Assembly: GCF_000425545.1 (NCBI RefSeq)
Contig: NZ_AUDQ01000002.1
Span: forward strand, 239,239 to 303,238
DNA from: Sporosarcina ureae DSM 2281
GTDB lineage: Bacteria > Bacillota > Bacilli > Bacillales_A > Planococcaceae
Length of the DNA stretch: 64,000 nt
Reading direction: 5' to 3'
Shown in pieces: positions 36,565-44,693 of this stretch; the first letter of the stretch is position 1; each line of letters starts with the position of its first letter. The notes beneath the pieces were generated by a model. It ran no database searches and had not been told where the DNA came from. It saw only the letters and a program-made list of their open reading frames with translations. The translations under genes and the position numbers were made by a program.

Positions 36565-37350
36565 GTGAGCGAACAACAAACTGCAACTGCTACAAAAACT
36601 GTCGTATTTGACATTCATCGTCAAGATACTGCCACTTCAAGCCCTTATGTTGAAAGATTTGAAGTTCCATATCGCCCGAATATGAACGTAATTTCGGCTC
36701 TAATGGAAATCAGACGTAACCCAGTAAATGCTAAAGGTGAGAAAACAACTCCTATTAACTGGGATATGAACTGTTTGGAAGAAGTTTGTGGTGCATGTTC
36801 AATGGTAATAAACGGTCGCCCTCGTCAGTCATGTACTGCGCTGGTTGATCAGTTAACACAACCGATTAAACTTGAGCCTATGCGCACATTCCCGGTCGTT
36901 CGTGACTTGGTTGTTGACCGTGAATTCATGTTCGATTCGTTAAAGCGTATCAAAGCATGGGTTCCGATCGATGGTACGTATGACCTTGGTGAAGGTCCTC
37001 GTATGCCTGAACGTAAGCGTCAATGGGCATACGAACTGTCTAAATGTATGACTTGCGGTGTATGTTTAGAAGCTTGTCCAAACGTAAACGACAAGACGAA
37101 TTTCATGGGTCCTGCATTGATGTCACAAGTGCGTCTATTCAACGCACATCCGACTGGTTCAATGAACAAAGATGAGCGTTTGGCTACTGTTATGGGAGAC
37201 GGAGGAATCACTGAGTGCGGTAACTCACAAAACTGTGTAGTTGCTTGTCCTAAAGGTATTCCGCTAACCACTTCTATCGGTGCAATCGGTAGAGCCACAA
37301 CAATCCAAATGTTCAAGAACTTCTTCGGAAGTGACCACCAAGTAGATTAA
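36565..37350 (+). CDS. sdhB: Succinate dehydrogenase iron-sulfur subunit
   Basis: Carries the [2Fe-2S], [4Fe-4S] and [3Fe-4S] clusters of complex II. GTG at 36565 (MSEQQTAT) is chosen because AAAGGAG is properly spaced and B. subtilis SdhB begins in the same way; TTG at 36556 overlaps the sdhA stop. Cluster ligands: CLEEVCGAC for 2Fe-2S, CMTCGVCLEACP for 4Fe-4S, and CGNSQNCVVACPKG for 3Fe-4S. 261 residues. A terminator follows. Confidence 0.95.
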   Translation: MSEQQTATATKTVVFDIHRQDTATSSPYVERFEVPYRPNMNVISALMEIRRNPVNAKGEKTTPINWDMNCLEEVCGACSMVINGRPRQSCTALVDQLTQPIKLEPMRTFPVVRDLVVDREFMFDSLKRIKAWVPIDGTYDLGEGPRMPERKRQWAYELSKCMTCGVCLEACPNVNDKTNFMGPALMSQVRLFNAHPTGSMNKDERLATVMGDGGITECGNSQNCVVACPKGIPLTTSIGAIGRATTIQMFKNFFGSDHQVD

Positions 37351-37361
37351 TTTCTATAAAG

Positions 37362-37404
37362 CAAGCTGTCCAGGAAGTCTATGACTTTCTAGGACAGCTT
37401 TTTT
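37362..37404 (+). terminator. Intrinsic terminator after sdhB
   Basis: AAGCTGTCC pairs with GGACAGCTT over a loop that itself holds a weak stem (AAGTC/GACTT), followed by a run of six T including the arm end. Confidence 0.85.
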
Positions 37405-37553
37405 GATGTTTACTGCCTTCAGACTATGATAGGAAGCAGGAGTTGAGGAATAGACAAAGAAGTTTAATGTTGCTCCTTTAGAAAGCAATTTTACCTACAA
37501 CCCTTTCCTAGTATTCCATTGTATTTGCGCTAACAGTAGTGTGATGGATATAT

Positions 37554-37606
37554 TTGACGTCAATTCGTATTTTGATATAATAAAGTAATGAATATTTATT
37601 CATTAT
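37554..37606 (+). promoter_or_regulatory. Thioesterase promoter with inverted repeat after the -10 box
   Basis: TTGACG at 37554-37559 and TATAAT at 37576-37581 have a 16-bp spacer. Directly after it, TAATGAATATTTATTCATTA (37587-37606) has perfect 9-bp arms around TT, covering the expected start site. The TGAAT/ATTCA half-sites recall FadR boxes, but the spacing is different. Confidence 0.6.
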
Positions 37607-37622
37607 GAAGGAGTGTGAGTGA

Positions 37623-38072
37623 ATGAGAGAAAGTTATATTGATAATATAGAGGAATGGATAGAAGGATTTCATTTTCATGCGGACGTTTCAGTACGTTTT
37701 TCAGAGACGGATATGTATGGGCATCTGAACAACACAAAGGTATTTGCATATTTTGAGTATGCCAGAATTGAATATTTGAAACATCTAAACCATATGGCAA
37801 AGTGGATCGATCCAAAAGGCACAACTATTCCCATAGTAGCGGATTTACAATGCGATTTCGCTAAGCAAGTATACTTTGACGAAAAGCTACAAATCCACGT
37901 GAAAGCCAGTTCTATGGGTACGAGTTCAGTTGATCTGCATTATATGGCTAAGAATGAACGTAATGAAATCGCCTTTACAGGTAGGGGTGCTATCGTTCAA
38001 ATTGGTAAAGCTGATGGAAGACCCGTGGCATGGACAGAAGAAGAGAAGAGGATGTTCCTAGAAAACTCGTAA
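37623..38072 (+). CDS. Acyl-CoA thioesterase, hotdog fold (YsmA type)
   Basis: A 149-residue 4HBT-type thioesterase expected to hydrolyse acyl-CoA or acyl-ACP. The catalytic-loop signature SETDMYGHLNNTKVFAYFEYAR (in outline: D, GH, NN and the Y..E helix) lies about 30-51, with a following hotdog strand set. ATG at 37623 follows GAAGGAGTG. The homologue YsmA lies at the same position in B. subtilis, between sdh and gerE. Substrate not known. Confidence 0.82.
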   Translation: MRESYIDNIEEWIEGFHFHADVSVRFSETDMYGHLNNTKVFAYFEYARIEYLKHLNHMAKWIDPKGTTIPIVADLQCDFAKQVYFDEKLQIHVKASSMGTSSVDLHYMAKNERNEIAFTGRGAIVQIGKADGRPVAWTEEEKRMFLENS

Positions 38073-38078
38073 AAGCCT

Positions 38079-38108
38079 ACACAGACGCCCTTATGCTTAC
38101 ATATCCTA
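38079..38108 (+). promoter_or_regulatory. Candidate sigma-K promoter of gerE
   Basis: CATATCCTA at 38100-38108 fits the sigma-K -10 consensus CATANNNTA, and an ACAC at 38079-38082, 16-17 bp upstream, fits the short -35 consensus. gerE of B. subtilis is transcribed by sigma-K in the mother cell, so the position is as expected. The site lies just after the thioesterase stop. Confidence 0.55.
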
Positions 38109-38138
38109 TGGGGAAAGCGTAAAGAGGAGGGGCGCATC

Positions 38139-38360
38139 TTGGATGAAATGCAAAACCGTTCTTTATTAACAAATCGGGAACGACAAATTTTCACTTTGCT
38201 GGTAGATGATTTTACAACAAAAGAAATTGCTGGACAACTGACGATTAGTGAGAAAACCGTACGAAATCACATTTCAAATACGATTCAAAAACTGGGTGTA
38301 TCAGGCAGAGCACAAGCGATCGTTGAATTATTGCGATTGGGAGAGTTACGGCTGAACTAA
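38139..38360 (+). CDS. gerE: Spore germination/mother-cell regulator GerE
   Basis: A 73-residue LuxR-type DNA-binding protein, all helix-turn-helix. The core LTNRERQIFTLLVDDFTTKEIA and ISEKTVRNHISNTIQKLGVSGRAQAIVELLR (quoted here in pieces) is nearly that of B. subtilis GerE. It controls late spore coat genes. TTG at 38139 follows AAAGAGGAGGGG. With sspI it shows the sporulation programme is present. Confidence 0.94.
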   Translation: MDEMQNRSLLTNRERQIFTLLVDDFTTKEIAGQLTISEKTVRNHISNTIQKLGVSGRAQAIVELLRLGELRLN

Positions 38361-38509
38361 AAATGATGCCCAGCTTAGGATAGTAGACCAATTTTGTGCA
38401 ATCGGTGTCAATTACTTCTTCTCTAGCATAAAACGAAGGAAAAATTGTTGCGTTCATCAACGAAAACGGTACAATGAAAAGATAGGACTCATTTCAGGGA
38501 GCTGATTTT

Positions 38510-38959
38510 TTGTTGAATGAACAACAAAACGTACCAACTGATATCGTAAAGATGGAAAAAGACTTGCGATACATTGCGTCCATCATCAAGGAACAAGGTC
38601 GAAAAATATTAAAGAATTCTACCATTACGCCTCCTCAATTCAGCGCTCTTCAATGGTTGCTAGAACATGGTGATATGACCATTGGAGATCTATCCAATAG
38701 AATGTTCCTAGCATTTAGCACCACGACTGATTTAGTAGACCGAATGGAAAATAGTCAACTAGTGAGACGTGTGCGAGATGATAAGGATCGTCGGGTTGTC
38801 CGTGTTCATTTATTACCTGAAGGTATACGGATTATTGAAGAGGTCATACAGAAGAGACAAGAGTATTTGCAAGATGTCCTTGTGAATTCTAATGAGCAGG
38901 AAATTCAGCAGTTTTCAGAATTGCTGGCTACACTACATGAACAGATGACAAGAGATTGA
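38510..38959 (+). CDS. MarR-family transcriptional regulator (YsmB type)
   Basis: A 149-residue winged-helix regulator. The MarR core has TPPQFSALQWLLEHGDMTIGDLS (about 40-62), the recognition helix STTTDLVDRMENSQLVRRV (about 70-88) and the wing RDDKDRRVVRVHLLPEG (about 89-105). TTG at 38510 or 38513 follows AGGGAG. It is 9 bp from racE and in the same order as ysmB-racE in B. subtilis. Ligand and targets are unknown. Confidence 0.85.
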   Translation: MLNEQQNVPTDIVKMEKDLRYIASIIKEQGRKILKNSTITPPQFSALQWLLEHGDMTIGDLSNRMFLAFSTTTDLVDRMENSQLVRRVRDDKDRRVVRVHLLPEGIRIIEEVIQKRQEYLQDVLVNSNEQEIQQFSELLATLHEQMTRD

Positions 38960-38968
38960 GGGATTACA

Positions 38969-39757
38969 TTGAACGCACCTATTGGAGTAATTGATTCGGG
39001 AGTTGGCGGACTGACAGTTGTAAGAGAGTTACGCAACTACCTACCGAATGAACCTATTATTTACATTGGCGATGATGCACGTTGTCCGTATGGTCCTCGG
39101 CCTGCGGAAGAAGTGTTGCGATTTACAATGGACATGGTCAACAGTTTGGCGCAAATGGGTATAAAAATGCTCGTTATTGCGTGTAACACCGCGACTGCTA
39201 TCGCGCTAGAAGAAGTACGAAAGCAATTTGATTTTCCTGTTGTCGGTGTTATTGAACCAGGAGCCAGGGCGGCTATCAATGCATCGCGAACAGACGAAAT
39301 TGCTGTGCTAGGTACAGAAGGCACTGTGAAAAGTAAAGCATATGATCTAGCGATACAAGCATTAAAACCGGAAGCCAAAGTCCATTCACTCGCGTGTCCG
39401 GAATTTGTGCCAATCGTTGAAAATGGAGAATACCGTACACAGGCAGCAAGGGATATAGTCAACCGGACGTTACTTCCGTTGCATAACTATCCGTTTGATT
39501 CTGTAATTCTTGGTTGTACGCATTATCCATTATTACAAGAACATATAGAAGCGCATTTCTCCAATCAAAAAAATGTTATTTCTTCAGCAGCGGAGACTGT
39601 GATTGATGTTGAACGGATTCTTGAAGCGAAGCAATTACTATCTATTTCGGCGGAAGAGCCAATATTTTACACAACAGGCTCAATGGAAAAGTTTCAAGTC
39701 ATCGTTGAAGATTGGCTTGCCATTCCGCAGGCAGATGTACGCAAGCTGACTTTATAA
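38969..39757 (+). CDS. racE: Glutamate racemase
   Basis: Provides D-glutamate for peptidoglycan. The 262-residue cofactor-free racemase has the start IGVIDSGVGGLTV, the first catalytic cysteine in IACNTATA (about 70-77) and the second in LGCTHYPLL (about 183-191), with the acid/His neighbours. TTG at 38969 follows GAGGGAT. Followed by a terminator, then rph. Confidence 0.95.
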   Translation: MNAPIGVIDSGVGGLTVVRELRNYLPNEPIIYIGDDARCPYGPRPAEEVLRFTMDMVNSLAQMGIKMLVIACNTATAIALEEVRKQFDFPVVGVIEPGARAAINASRTDEIAVLGTEGTVKSKAYDLAIQALKPEAKVHSLACPEFVPIVENGEYRTQAARDIVNRTLLPLHNYPFDSVILGCTHYPLLQEHIEAHFSNQKNVISSAAETVIDVERILEAKQLLSISAEEPIFYTTGSMEKFQVIVEDWLAIPQADVRKLTL

Positions 39758-39770
39758 CAAGTATTGCAGT

Positions 39771-39803
39771 ACCCGAAAACAGTACGTTGTTTTCGGGTTT
39801 TTT
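39771..39803 (+). terminator. Intrinsic terminator after racE
   Basis: ACCCGAAAAC pairs perfectly with GTTTTCGGGT over an 8-nt loop, followed by TTTTT. Confidence 0.85.
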
Positions 39804-39886
39804 GCTGTGAATATGATAAGATAGATTGAACGTAAACTTGAAGAACTGTTCACACTAAATAAATGGATCAAAATGGAGGATATTGC

Positions 39887-40645
39887 ATGCGACATGATGG
39901 AAGAGCAACAGAAGATATTCGTACAGTAACAATTGAGAAGGATTATTTGATTCACCCAGAAGGTTCCGTACTGATTTCAGTTGGAAATACGAAAGTGATT
40001 TGTACAGCGACGATTGAAGATCGTGTACCGCCATTTATGCGTAATAGTGGAAAAGGATGGATCTCTGCTGAATATTCCATGTTGCCACGCGCAACAGGAC
40101 AACGGACCATCCGAGAATCTTCCCGCGGTAAAGTAGGTGGTCGTACGATGGAAATCCAGCGTTTGATCGGACGAGCTTTGCGTGCAGTCGTTGATTTAGA
40201 TGCTATTGGGGAGCGTACGATTTGGATTGACTGTGATGTCATTCAGGCAGATGGTGGAACGCGAACGTCTTCCATTACAGGTGCATTTGTTGCATTGGTC
40301 ATCGCTGCGAATAAATTACAAATCGAAAAGAAGCTACCCGTATTCCCGGTTCGTGACTTCCTAGCTGCTACAAGTGTAGGGAAACTGGCTGACGGTCAAT
40401 TGATCACGGATCTTGACTACGTAGAAGATTCTTCTGCTGACGTGGATATGAATGTGGTGATGACAGGACAAGGCCAATTCGTGGAACTGCAAGGGACAGG
40501 CGAAGAAGCTACTTTTTCTCGCGCGGAAATGAATGATTTATTGACGTTGGCTGAATCGGGAATCGAACAATTGATTGCAATTCAAAAAGAAGTATTAGGC
40601 GAGTTGGCGGATAAGATTGGACAACAGGTAGGCGAAGCGCAATGA
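39887..40645 (+). CDS. rph: Ribonuclease PH
   Basis: Phosphate-dependent 3' exonuclease that trims tRNA 3' ends. Start ATG 39887 ([12 protein letters not shown]) follows GGAGGA; the upstream in-frame ATG at 39863 lacks a ribosome site. The 252-residue protein has [46 protein letters not shown] and [19 protein letters not shown], typical of RNase PH. Its stop overlaps the rdgB start. Confidence 0.95.
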   Translation: MRHDGRATEDIRTVTIEKDYLIHPEGSVLISVGNTKVICTATIEDRVPPFMRNSGKGWISAEYSMLPRATGQRTIRESSRGKVGGRTMEIQRLIGRALRAVVDLDAIGERTIWIDCDVIQADGGTRTSSITGAFVALVIAANKLQIEKKLPVFPVRDFLAATSVGKLADGQLITDLDYVEDSSADVDMNVVMTGQGQFVELQGTGEEATFSRAEMNDLLTLAESGIEQLIAIQKEVLGELADKIGQQVGEAQ

Positions 40646-41256
40646 AGGAAGTATTAATCGCGACGAATAATAAAGGCAAGGCGAAAGACTTTGAAGTTCT
40701 CTTTCGCCCTTTAGGAATCAATGTGCTGACATTGCAAGATATCGAAGAATCGATTGATGTAGAAGAAACGGGTACCACTTTCGTTGAAAATGCCGTACTA
40801 AAAGCAGAGACTGTTGCAAATTTATTGGGGAAAGTAGTAATTGCCGATGACAGCGGGCTGGAAGTCGATGTACTAAATGGCGAGCCAGGTGTCTACTCTG
40901 CACGCTATGCAGGTGAGCCATCGGACGATGAAGAGAATATCGATAAGTTGCTAGCTAATCTTGTGGAAGTGCCTGAAACGGCGCGTCAAGCTCGATTTCG
41001 GTGTGTTCTAGCGATTGCCGGTCCTGGTATCGGGACAACTACTTATTCTGGCAGCTGTGAAGGTATCATTACAGATCAACGACAAGGAACGAATGGATTC
41101 GGCTATGATCCAATATTTTATGTACCTAGTAGAGGGAAAACGATGGCAGAATTATCTGCAGAAGAGAAAAATGTTATCTCTCATCGCGGTGCAGCTTTAG
41201 CTCAACTAAAAAAACAACTACCAGAATTTCTTACACGGATAGGTGAAATGAAATGA
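40642..41256 (+). CDS. rdgB: XTP/dITP diphosphatase (non-canonical purine NTPase)
   Basis: House-cleaning enzyme that hydrolyses XTP, dITP and ITP. The 204-residue protein has the substrate loop [13 protein letters not shown] (about 6-18), [15 protein letters not shown] (about 46-60), [13 protein letters not shown] (about 68-80), the FGYDPIF loop (about 153-159) and SHRGAAL (about 181-187). The ATG overlaps the rph stop by 4 bp and its own stop overlaps ysnB in the same way, so the three are translationally coupled. Confidence 0.94.
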   Translation: MKEVLIATNNKGKAKDFEVLFRPLGINVLTLQDIEESIDVEETGTTFVENAVLKAETVANLLGKVVIADDSGLEVDVLNGEPGVYSARYAGEPSDDEENIDKLLANLVEVPETARQARFRCVLAIAGPGIGTTTYSGSCEGIITDQRQGTNGFGYDPIFYVPSRGKTMAELSAEEKNVISHRGAALAQLKKQLPEFLTRIGEMK

Positions 41257-41744
41257 AGCTACTTATTTTAAGTGATTCACATGGCGACTTGAATACAGTA
41301 AAGCTGATAAAATCATTGCAAGCAGACGAAATATTCCATTGTGGCGACAGTGAGTTATCGGCAAAAGATCCATTGCTTAATGGAGTCCATATTGTTCGTG
41401 GTAACTGTGACCGCGACGAGCAATTTCCAGCAACCATTGTACAGAAAGTGGGCAATGAGACTGTATTCATTGTCCACGGCCATGAACACGACGTTAAGCG
41501 CTCTATGCTCACCCTTTCTTACGCAGCAGCTGAGCAACAAGCAACCATTGCGTTATTCGGACATTCCCATTTATACGGGGCGGAGATGATCAAAGGTGTA
41601 TTGTTTGTTAATCCGGGAAGCACGACTCAACCACGTGGCGGTAGGGTAGCGACATACGCAGTCATCGAAATCGACGATGTTTATACTGTGAGTTTTTATG
41701 GCATGAACCACGACTTAATAGACCAAATTATATTTAATAAATAG
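41253..41744 (+). CDS. YfcE/MJ0936-family metallophosphodiesterase (YsnB type)
   Basis: A 163-residue calcineurin-like phosphoesterase. Metal motifs are visible: LSDSHGD (about 5-11), HCGDSE (about 30-35), VRGNCDRD (about 49-56), VHGHEHD (about 75-81) and FGHSHLYG (about 106-113). Family members hydrolyse phosphodiesters; the natural substrate is unknown. Last gene of the rph-rdgB-ysnB unit, an order shared with B. subtilis. Confidence 0.9.
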   Translation: MKLLILSDSHGDLNTVKLIKSLQADEIFHCGDSELSAKDPLLNGVHIVRGNCDRDEQFPATIVQKVGNETVFIVHGHEHDVKRSMLTLSYAAAEQQATIALFGHSHLYGAEMIKGVLFVNPGSTTQPRGGRVATYAVIEIDDVYTVSFYGMNHDLIDQIIFNK

Positions 41745-41759
41745 TTTTATGAAATAGTG

Positions 41760-41788
41760 TTGACTTATCTTTGGATTATGCATATAAT
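41760..41788 (+). promoter_or_regulatory. Sigma-A promoter of tRNA-Arg
   Basis: TTGACT at 41760-41765 and TATAAT at 41783-41788 with a 17-bp spacer, 30 bp before the tRNA. Close to consensus. Confidence 0.85.
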
Positions 41789-41817
41789 AGTTCTTGTGCC
41801 TGTGGTTGCAGGTGTTT

Positions 41818-41891
<74 letters not shown>

Positions 41892-41918
41892 TAATAAAGT
41901 AATATCTAGAGAAGAACC

Positions 41919-41966
41919 AAAAAAGCACCGTAAACATTGTTAAGCCAATGTTTACGGTGCTTTTTG
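41919..41966 (+). terminator. Intrinsic terminator after tRNA-Arg
   Basis: AAAAGCACCGTAAACATTG pairs perfectly with CAATGTTTACGGTGCTTTT over a 7-nt loop, then TGTTTT. One of the strongest in the window. Confidence 0.92.
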
Positions 41967-42055
41967 TTTTGAATGAAATTAGCAACACTTAAACGTGAAA
42001 ATTTTTCAAATAAATTACATTCTATACTCAAATTTAACGCTTATTTTATTTTCAT

Positions 42056-42172
42056 TCAAACGTCCTGGAATATCTTTCCAGTGATAATTGCATCTTCGGA
42101 TCTTAGCTCCTTTACAATGTGTGCATAATGTTGAGGTGCCCTGACAACCGGGTTATGCCTTCGTAAATGAAA
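42056..42172 (-). pseudogene. Short 3' gene remnant, family unknown
   Basis: On the minus strand a reading of about 37 codons, HLRRHNPVVRAPQHY then AHIVKELRSED then AIITGKIFQDV and a stop at 42056-42058, looks coding in composition. Upstream it runs into low-complexity Phe/Tyr codons and has no start. I take it as the tail of a gene truncated when the neighbouring iron locus arrived. The family was not recognised, and chance is possible. Confidence 0.35.
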
Positions 42173-42250
42173 AAAATATGGACTGGTAACTAACAGTCCA
42201 TGAATATATTCAAAAAAACATCTAAAAGTGAAAAAATACGATAACGTGAA

Positions 42251-42441
42251 ATGAAAAGCAGACTGAAAGGGTATCGAGCCAAAGAGCTAGGTATATTTAC
42301 TTTCGGAAAGCTTTTTTTGTTTATGCTTATTATTTTTTTCATCATTGCGTTTGGGGAGTTGTATACCGGCAATGTAGCGGTGGTCTACAGGTGAATAAGG
42401 CTTTAGCTACTGAGAAAATTGACTATTTGGAGTTGTTTTAA
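42251..42441 (+). other. Possible remnant ORFs in the region between tRNA-Arg and dhbA
   Basis: Within the 600-bp gap before the dhb promoter, an ATG at 42251 opens a 47-codon frame (one hydrophobic helix, FTFGKLFLFMLIIFFIIAFG) ending at 42394. A second frame across its end reads VNKALATEKIDYLELF and stops at 42441. Neither has a ribosome site. The two may be frame-shifted parts of one lost gene. A hairpin with 8-bp arms (ATGGACTG/CAGTCCAT) lies at 42178-42201. Confidence 0.25.
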
Positions 42442-42571
42442 AGTAACTTTATATAATTAAAAGATACAAAAAACATTACCTATTTCAAAAAAATAAATAT
42501 AGGACTTAATTCTTAAAACTCAAAAACGCCTTGATTATTGTCTTTAATTAAACTAGCATGAAGTTATCAAT

Positions 42572-42586
42572 TGATAATGATTATCA
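42572..42586. promoter_or_regulatory. Perfect Fur box upstream of dhbA
   Basis: TGATAATGATTATCA is an exact 7-1-7 inverted repeat, the minimal Bacillus Fur recognition unit. It lies 45 bp before the dhbA start codon, where Fur-Fe(II) would repress the whole dhb transcript when iron is plentiful. A further partial half-site (TATCAATATCAATTGG) follows. Confidence 0.92.
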
Positions 42587-42631
42587 GTATCAATATCAAT
42601 TGGAACTCATTAAGTCGAAAGGAATGGGACG

Positions 42632-43417
42632 ATGAGAGAGCGCGAATTAGAAGGTAAAATAGCTGTTGTCACGGGTGCATCCGGAGGTATAGGCCGATTA
42701 ATAGTAGAGCGGTTAGCTGAACATGGAGCGGTGATAGCGGCGATCGATAAGGACAAAGATGAATTAGTTAAAGGCATTAAAAAGATGCAAGAAAGAGGAT
42801 ATCCAATTACAGCTTTTCCTGCAGATGTAACAGACTCAATGATCGTAGAAGAAGTTATTTCTACTGTTGAGTCTAAGCTTGGATCGATAGATATATTGGT
42901 GAATGTGGCAGGAGTACTGAAGTTAGATTTAATAGACGACTTGGATGAGGCGGATTGGGATGCAAGTTTTTCTGTTAATGCAACGGGTGTATTCTGTATG
43001 TCTAAAATAGTCAGTAGGCAAATGATTCCACGTAAAAAGGGATCGATTATTACGGTAAGTTCCAACGCTAGCCACATTCCTAGAATTGGAATGGCGGCCT
43101 ATGGAGCTTCAAAGGCGGCAGCAACTATGTTCACAAAATGTCTTGGTCTGGAACTTGCGAAGCATAATATACGCTGTAATGTTATTTCGCCTGGATCTAC
43201 TGATACAAAAATGCTAAGAAAACTTTGGAGTAATGAAGAGGGAGAAATAGAAACGATAGATGGACAATCTGAGGTTTATCGAGTTGGTATTCCACTTGGT
43301 AAAATTGGAACACCATCCGATATTGCGAACTCAGTATTATTTTTTGCGTCAGATGATGCATCACATATCACCATGCACGATATGGTTGTTGATGGTGGAG
43401 CCACACTAGGTGTTTAA
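42632..43417 (+). CDS. dhbA: 2,3-Dihydro-2,3-dihydroxybenzoate dehydrogenase
   Basis: NAD-dependent last step to 2,3-dihydroxybenzoate (DHB). A 261-residue short-chain dehydrogenase with VTGASGGIGRL (about 11-21), NVAG (about 90-93), catalytic Ser in ITVSSNASH and YGASK (Y and K about 157-161). ATG at 42632 follows AAAGGAATGGG. First gene of the dhb cluster under the Fur box; dhbC follows after 18 bp. Confidence 0.92.
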   Translation: MRERELEGKIAVVTGASGGIGRLIVERLAEHGAVIAAIDKDKDELVKGIKKMQERGYPITAFPADVTDSMIVEEVISTVESKLGSIDILVNVAGVLKLDLIDDLDEADWDASFSVNATGVFCMSKIVSRQMIPRKKGSIITVSSNASHIPRIGMAAYGASKAAATMFTKCLGLELAKHNIRCNVISPGSTDTKMLRKLWSNEEGEIETIDGQSEVYRVGIPLGKIGTPSDIANSVLFFASDDASHITMHDMVVDGGATLGV

Positions 43418-43435
43418 CGAGGAGGAAACAGAAAT

Positions 43436-44650
43436 ATGAGTAAAGTGAGTATGTCAAAGGTAAAGTCGATTTTAGATGAATATGAATTAGGAGATTTCTT
43501 TTTATCATCGTCAAAGCGAACGATTATGGGGAAAGGCGTTTTCTCAGTTGTAAAGGAGACACGGAAAACTAAAAATCAAATATATAGTTTACCGGTTAGA
43601 GTGGAAGAGGCATTTGAACAGGCGAAACGGGCAGGACATCCGCATCCGATCGTTGTAGGTGCAGTTCCGTTTGATTACTCAGAAGCTGCAAAAATGATCA
43701 TACCTGAGGAAGTAAAAGTATCTTCCACATTGGTAAAAGATAGTGGCCAACCGGAAAATATATCTTTGCAGCCGTGTGAAATTCAATATATTCCGGCGCC
43801 AGCAGAATATATGAGAGGTGTAAATCAAGGCCTAGATAAGATTTCGTCGGGACAACTAGATAAAATAGTTGTTTCTAGAGCTTTGAATTTTAAAACGAAA
43901 GAGCAAATTGATGTAAAACAGATTTTAAAAAGGTTGGAACATCATAATAAGCAAGGATACACATTTGCTGTTGATATATCAGACGTTAATACGATTAGAA
44001 ATAAGGAAACGGTATTAACAAATGGGAAACGTATATTAATTGGTGCTAGTCCAGAATTGCTTGTATCTAAAAACGATTCAACTTTATTCGCAAATCCATT
44101 AGCAGGCTCGAGACCTCGAAGTGATGATCCAAAAGAAGATCAGCGTAGAGCGTTAGAACTGTTGGAATCTGAAAAAGATTTATATGAACACGCAGTGGTT
44201 GTCGATATGGTAAAAGAATCATTAGCTCCTTTTTGTGAATCGATGGATGTTCCAGAAATACCGTCATTAATTAAGACAGAAGCAATGTGGCATCTGTCAA
44301 CAGAAATATATGGAACATTAAAACAGGCGGAAACATCTTCTTTAGAATTAGGTATTGCGTTACATCCTACACCGGCGGTATGTGGACATCCGACAGAGTT
44401 AGCACGTGAAGCCATTTATGAGATTGAGCCGTTTAATAGAGGTTTTTTTGCTGGAATGGTCGGCTGGTGTGATGAAAATGGAAATGGAGAATGGATAGTC
44501 ACGATTCGTTGTGCGGAAGTTGAAGAAAACGATATACGATTATTTGCGGGTGCAGGTGTAGTTGCTGGTTCCATTCCCGAGGAAGAATTGATTGAGACGG
44601 GAGCGAAGTTTAAAACAATGCTGGATGCTATGGGTATTGAAAAACAATAG
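43436..44650 (+). CDS. dhbC: Isochorismate synthase
   Basis: Converts chorismate to isochorismate, committing it to DHB. The 404-residue chorismate-binding enzyme has the family motifs [15 protein letters not shown] (about 140-154), ASPELLV (about 203-209), [10 protein letters not shown] (about 220-229), [14 protein letters not shown] (about 305-318), [12 protein letters not shown] and [11 protein letters not shown] plus [17 protein letters not shown] at 43436 follows GAGGAGG. It starts 18 bp after dhbA. Confidence 0.93.
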   Translation: MSKVSMSKVKSILDEYELGDFFLSSSKRTIMGKGVFSVVKETRKTKNQIYSLPVRVEEAFEQAKRAGHPHPIVVGAVPFDYSEAAKMIIPEEVKVSSTLVKDSGQPENISLQPCEIQYIPAPAEYMRGVNQGLDKISSGQLDKIVVSRALNFKTKEQIDVKQILKRLEHHNKQGYTFAVDISDVNTIRNKETVLTNGKRILIGASPELLVSKNDSTLFANPLAGSRPRSDDPKEDQRRALELLESEKDLYEHAVVVDMVKESLAPFCESMDVPEIPSLIKTEAMWHLSTEIYGTLKQAETSSLELGIALHPTPAVCGHPTELAREAIYEIEPFNRGFFAGMVGWCDENGNGEWIVTIRCAEVEENDIRLFAGAGVVAGSIPEEELIETGAKFKTMLDAMGIEKQ

Positions 44651-44693
44651 GGCATAGATATGTCAAAAACTTAGTAAACAGGGAGGAATACTT

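Noticed and set aside
42190..42372. 60-codon minus-strand frame before dhbA
   Set aside because: Low-complexity Ile/Phe/Ser composition, no ribosome site, overlaps other weak fragments.
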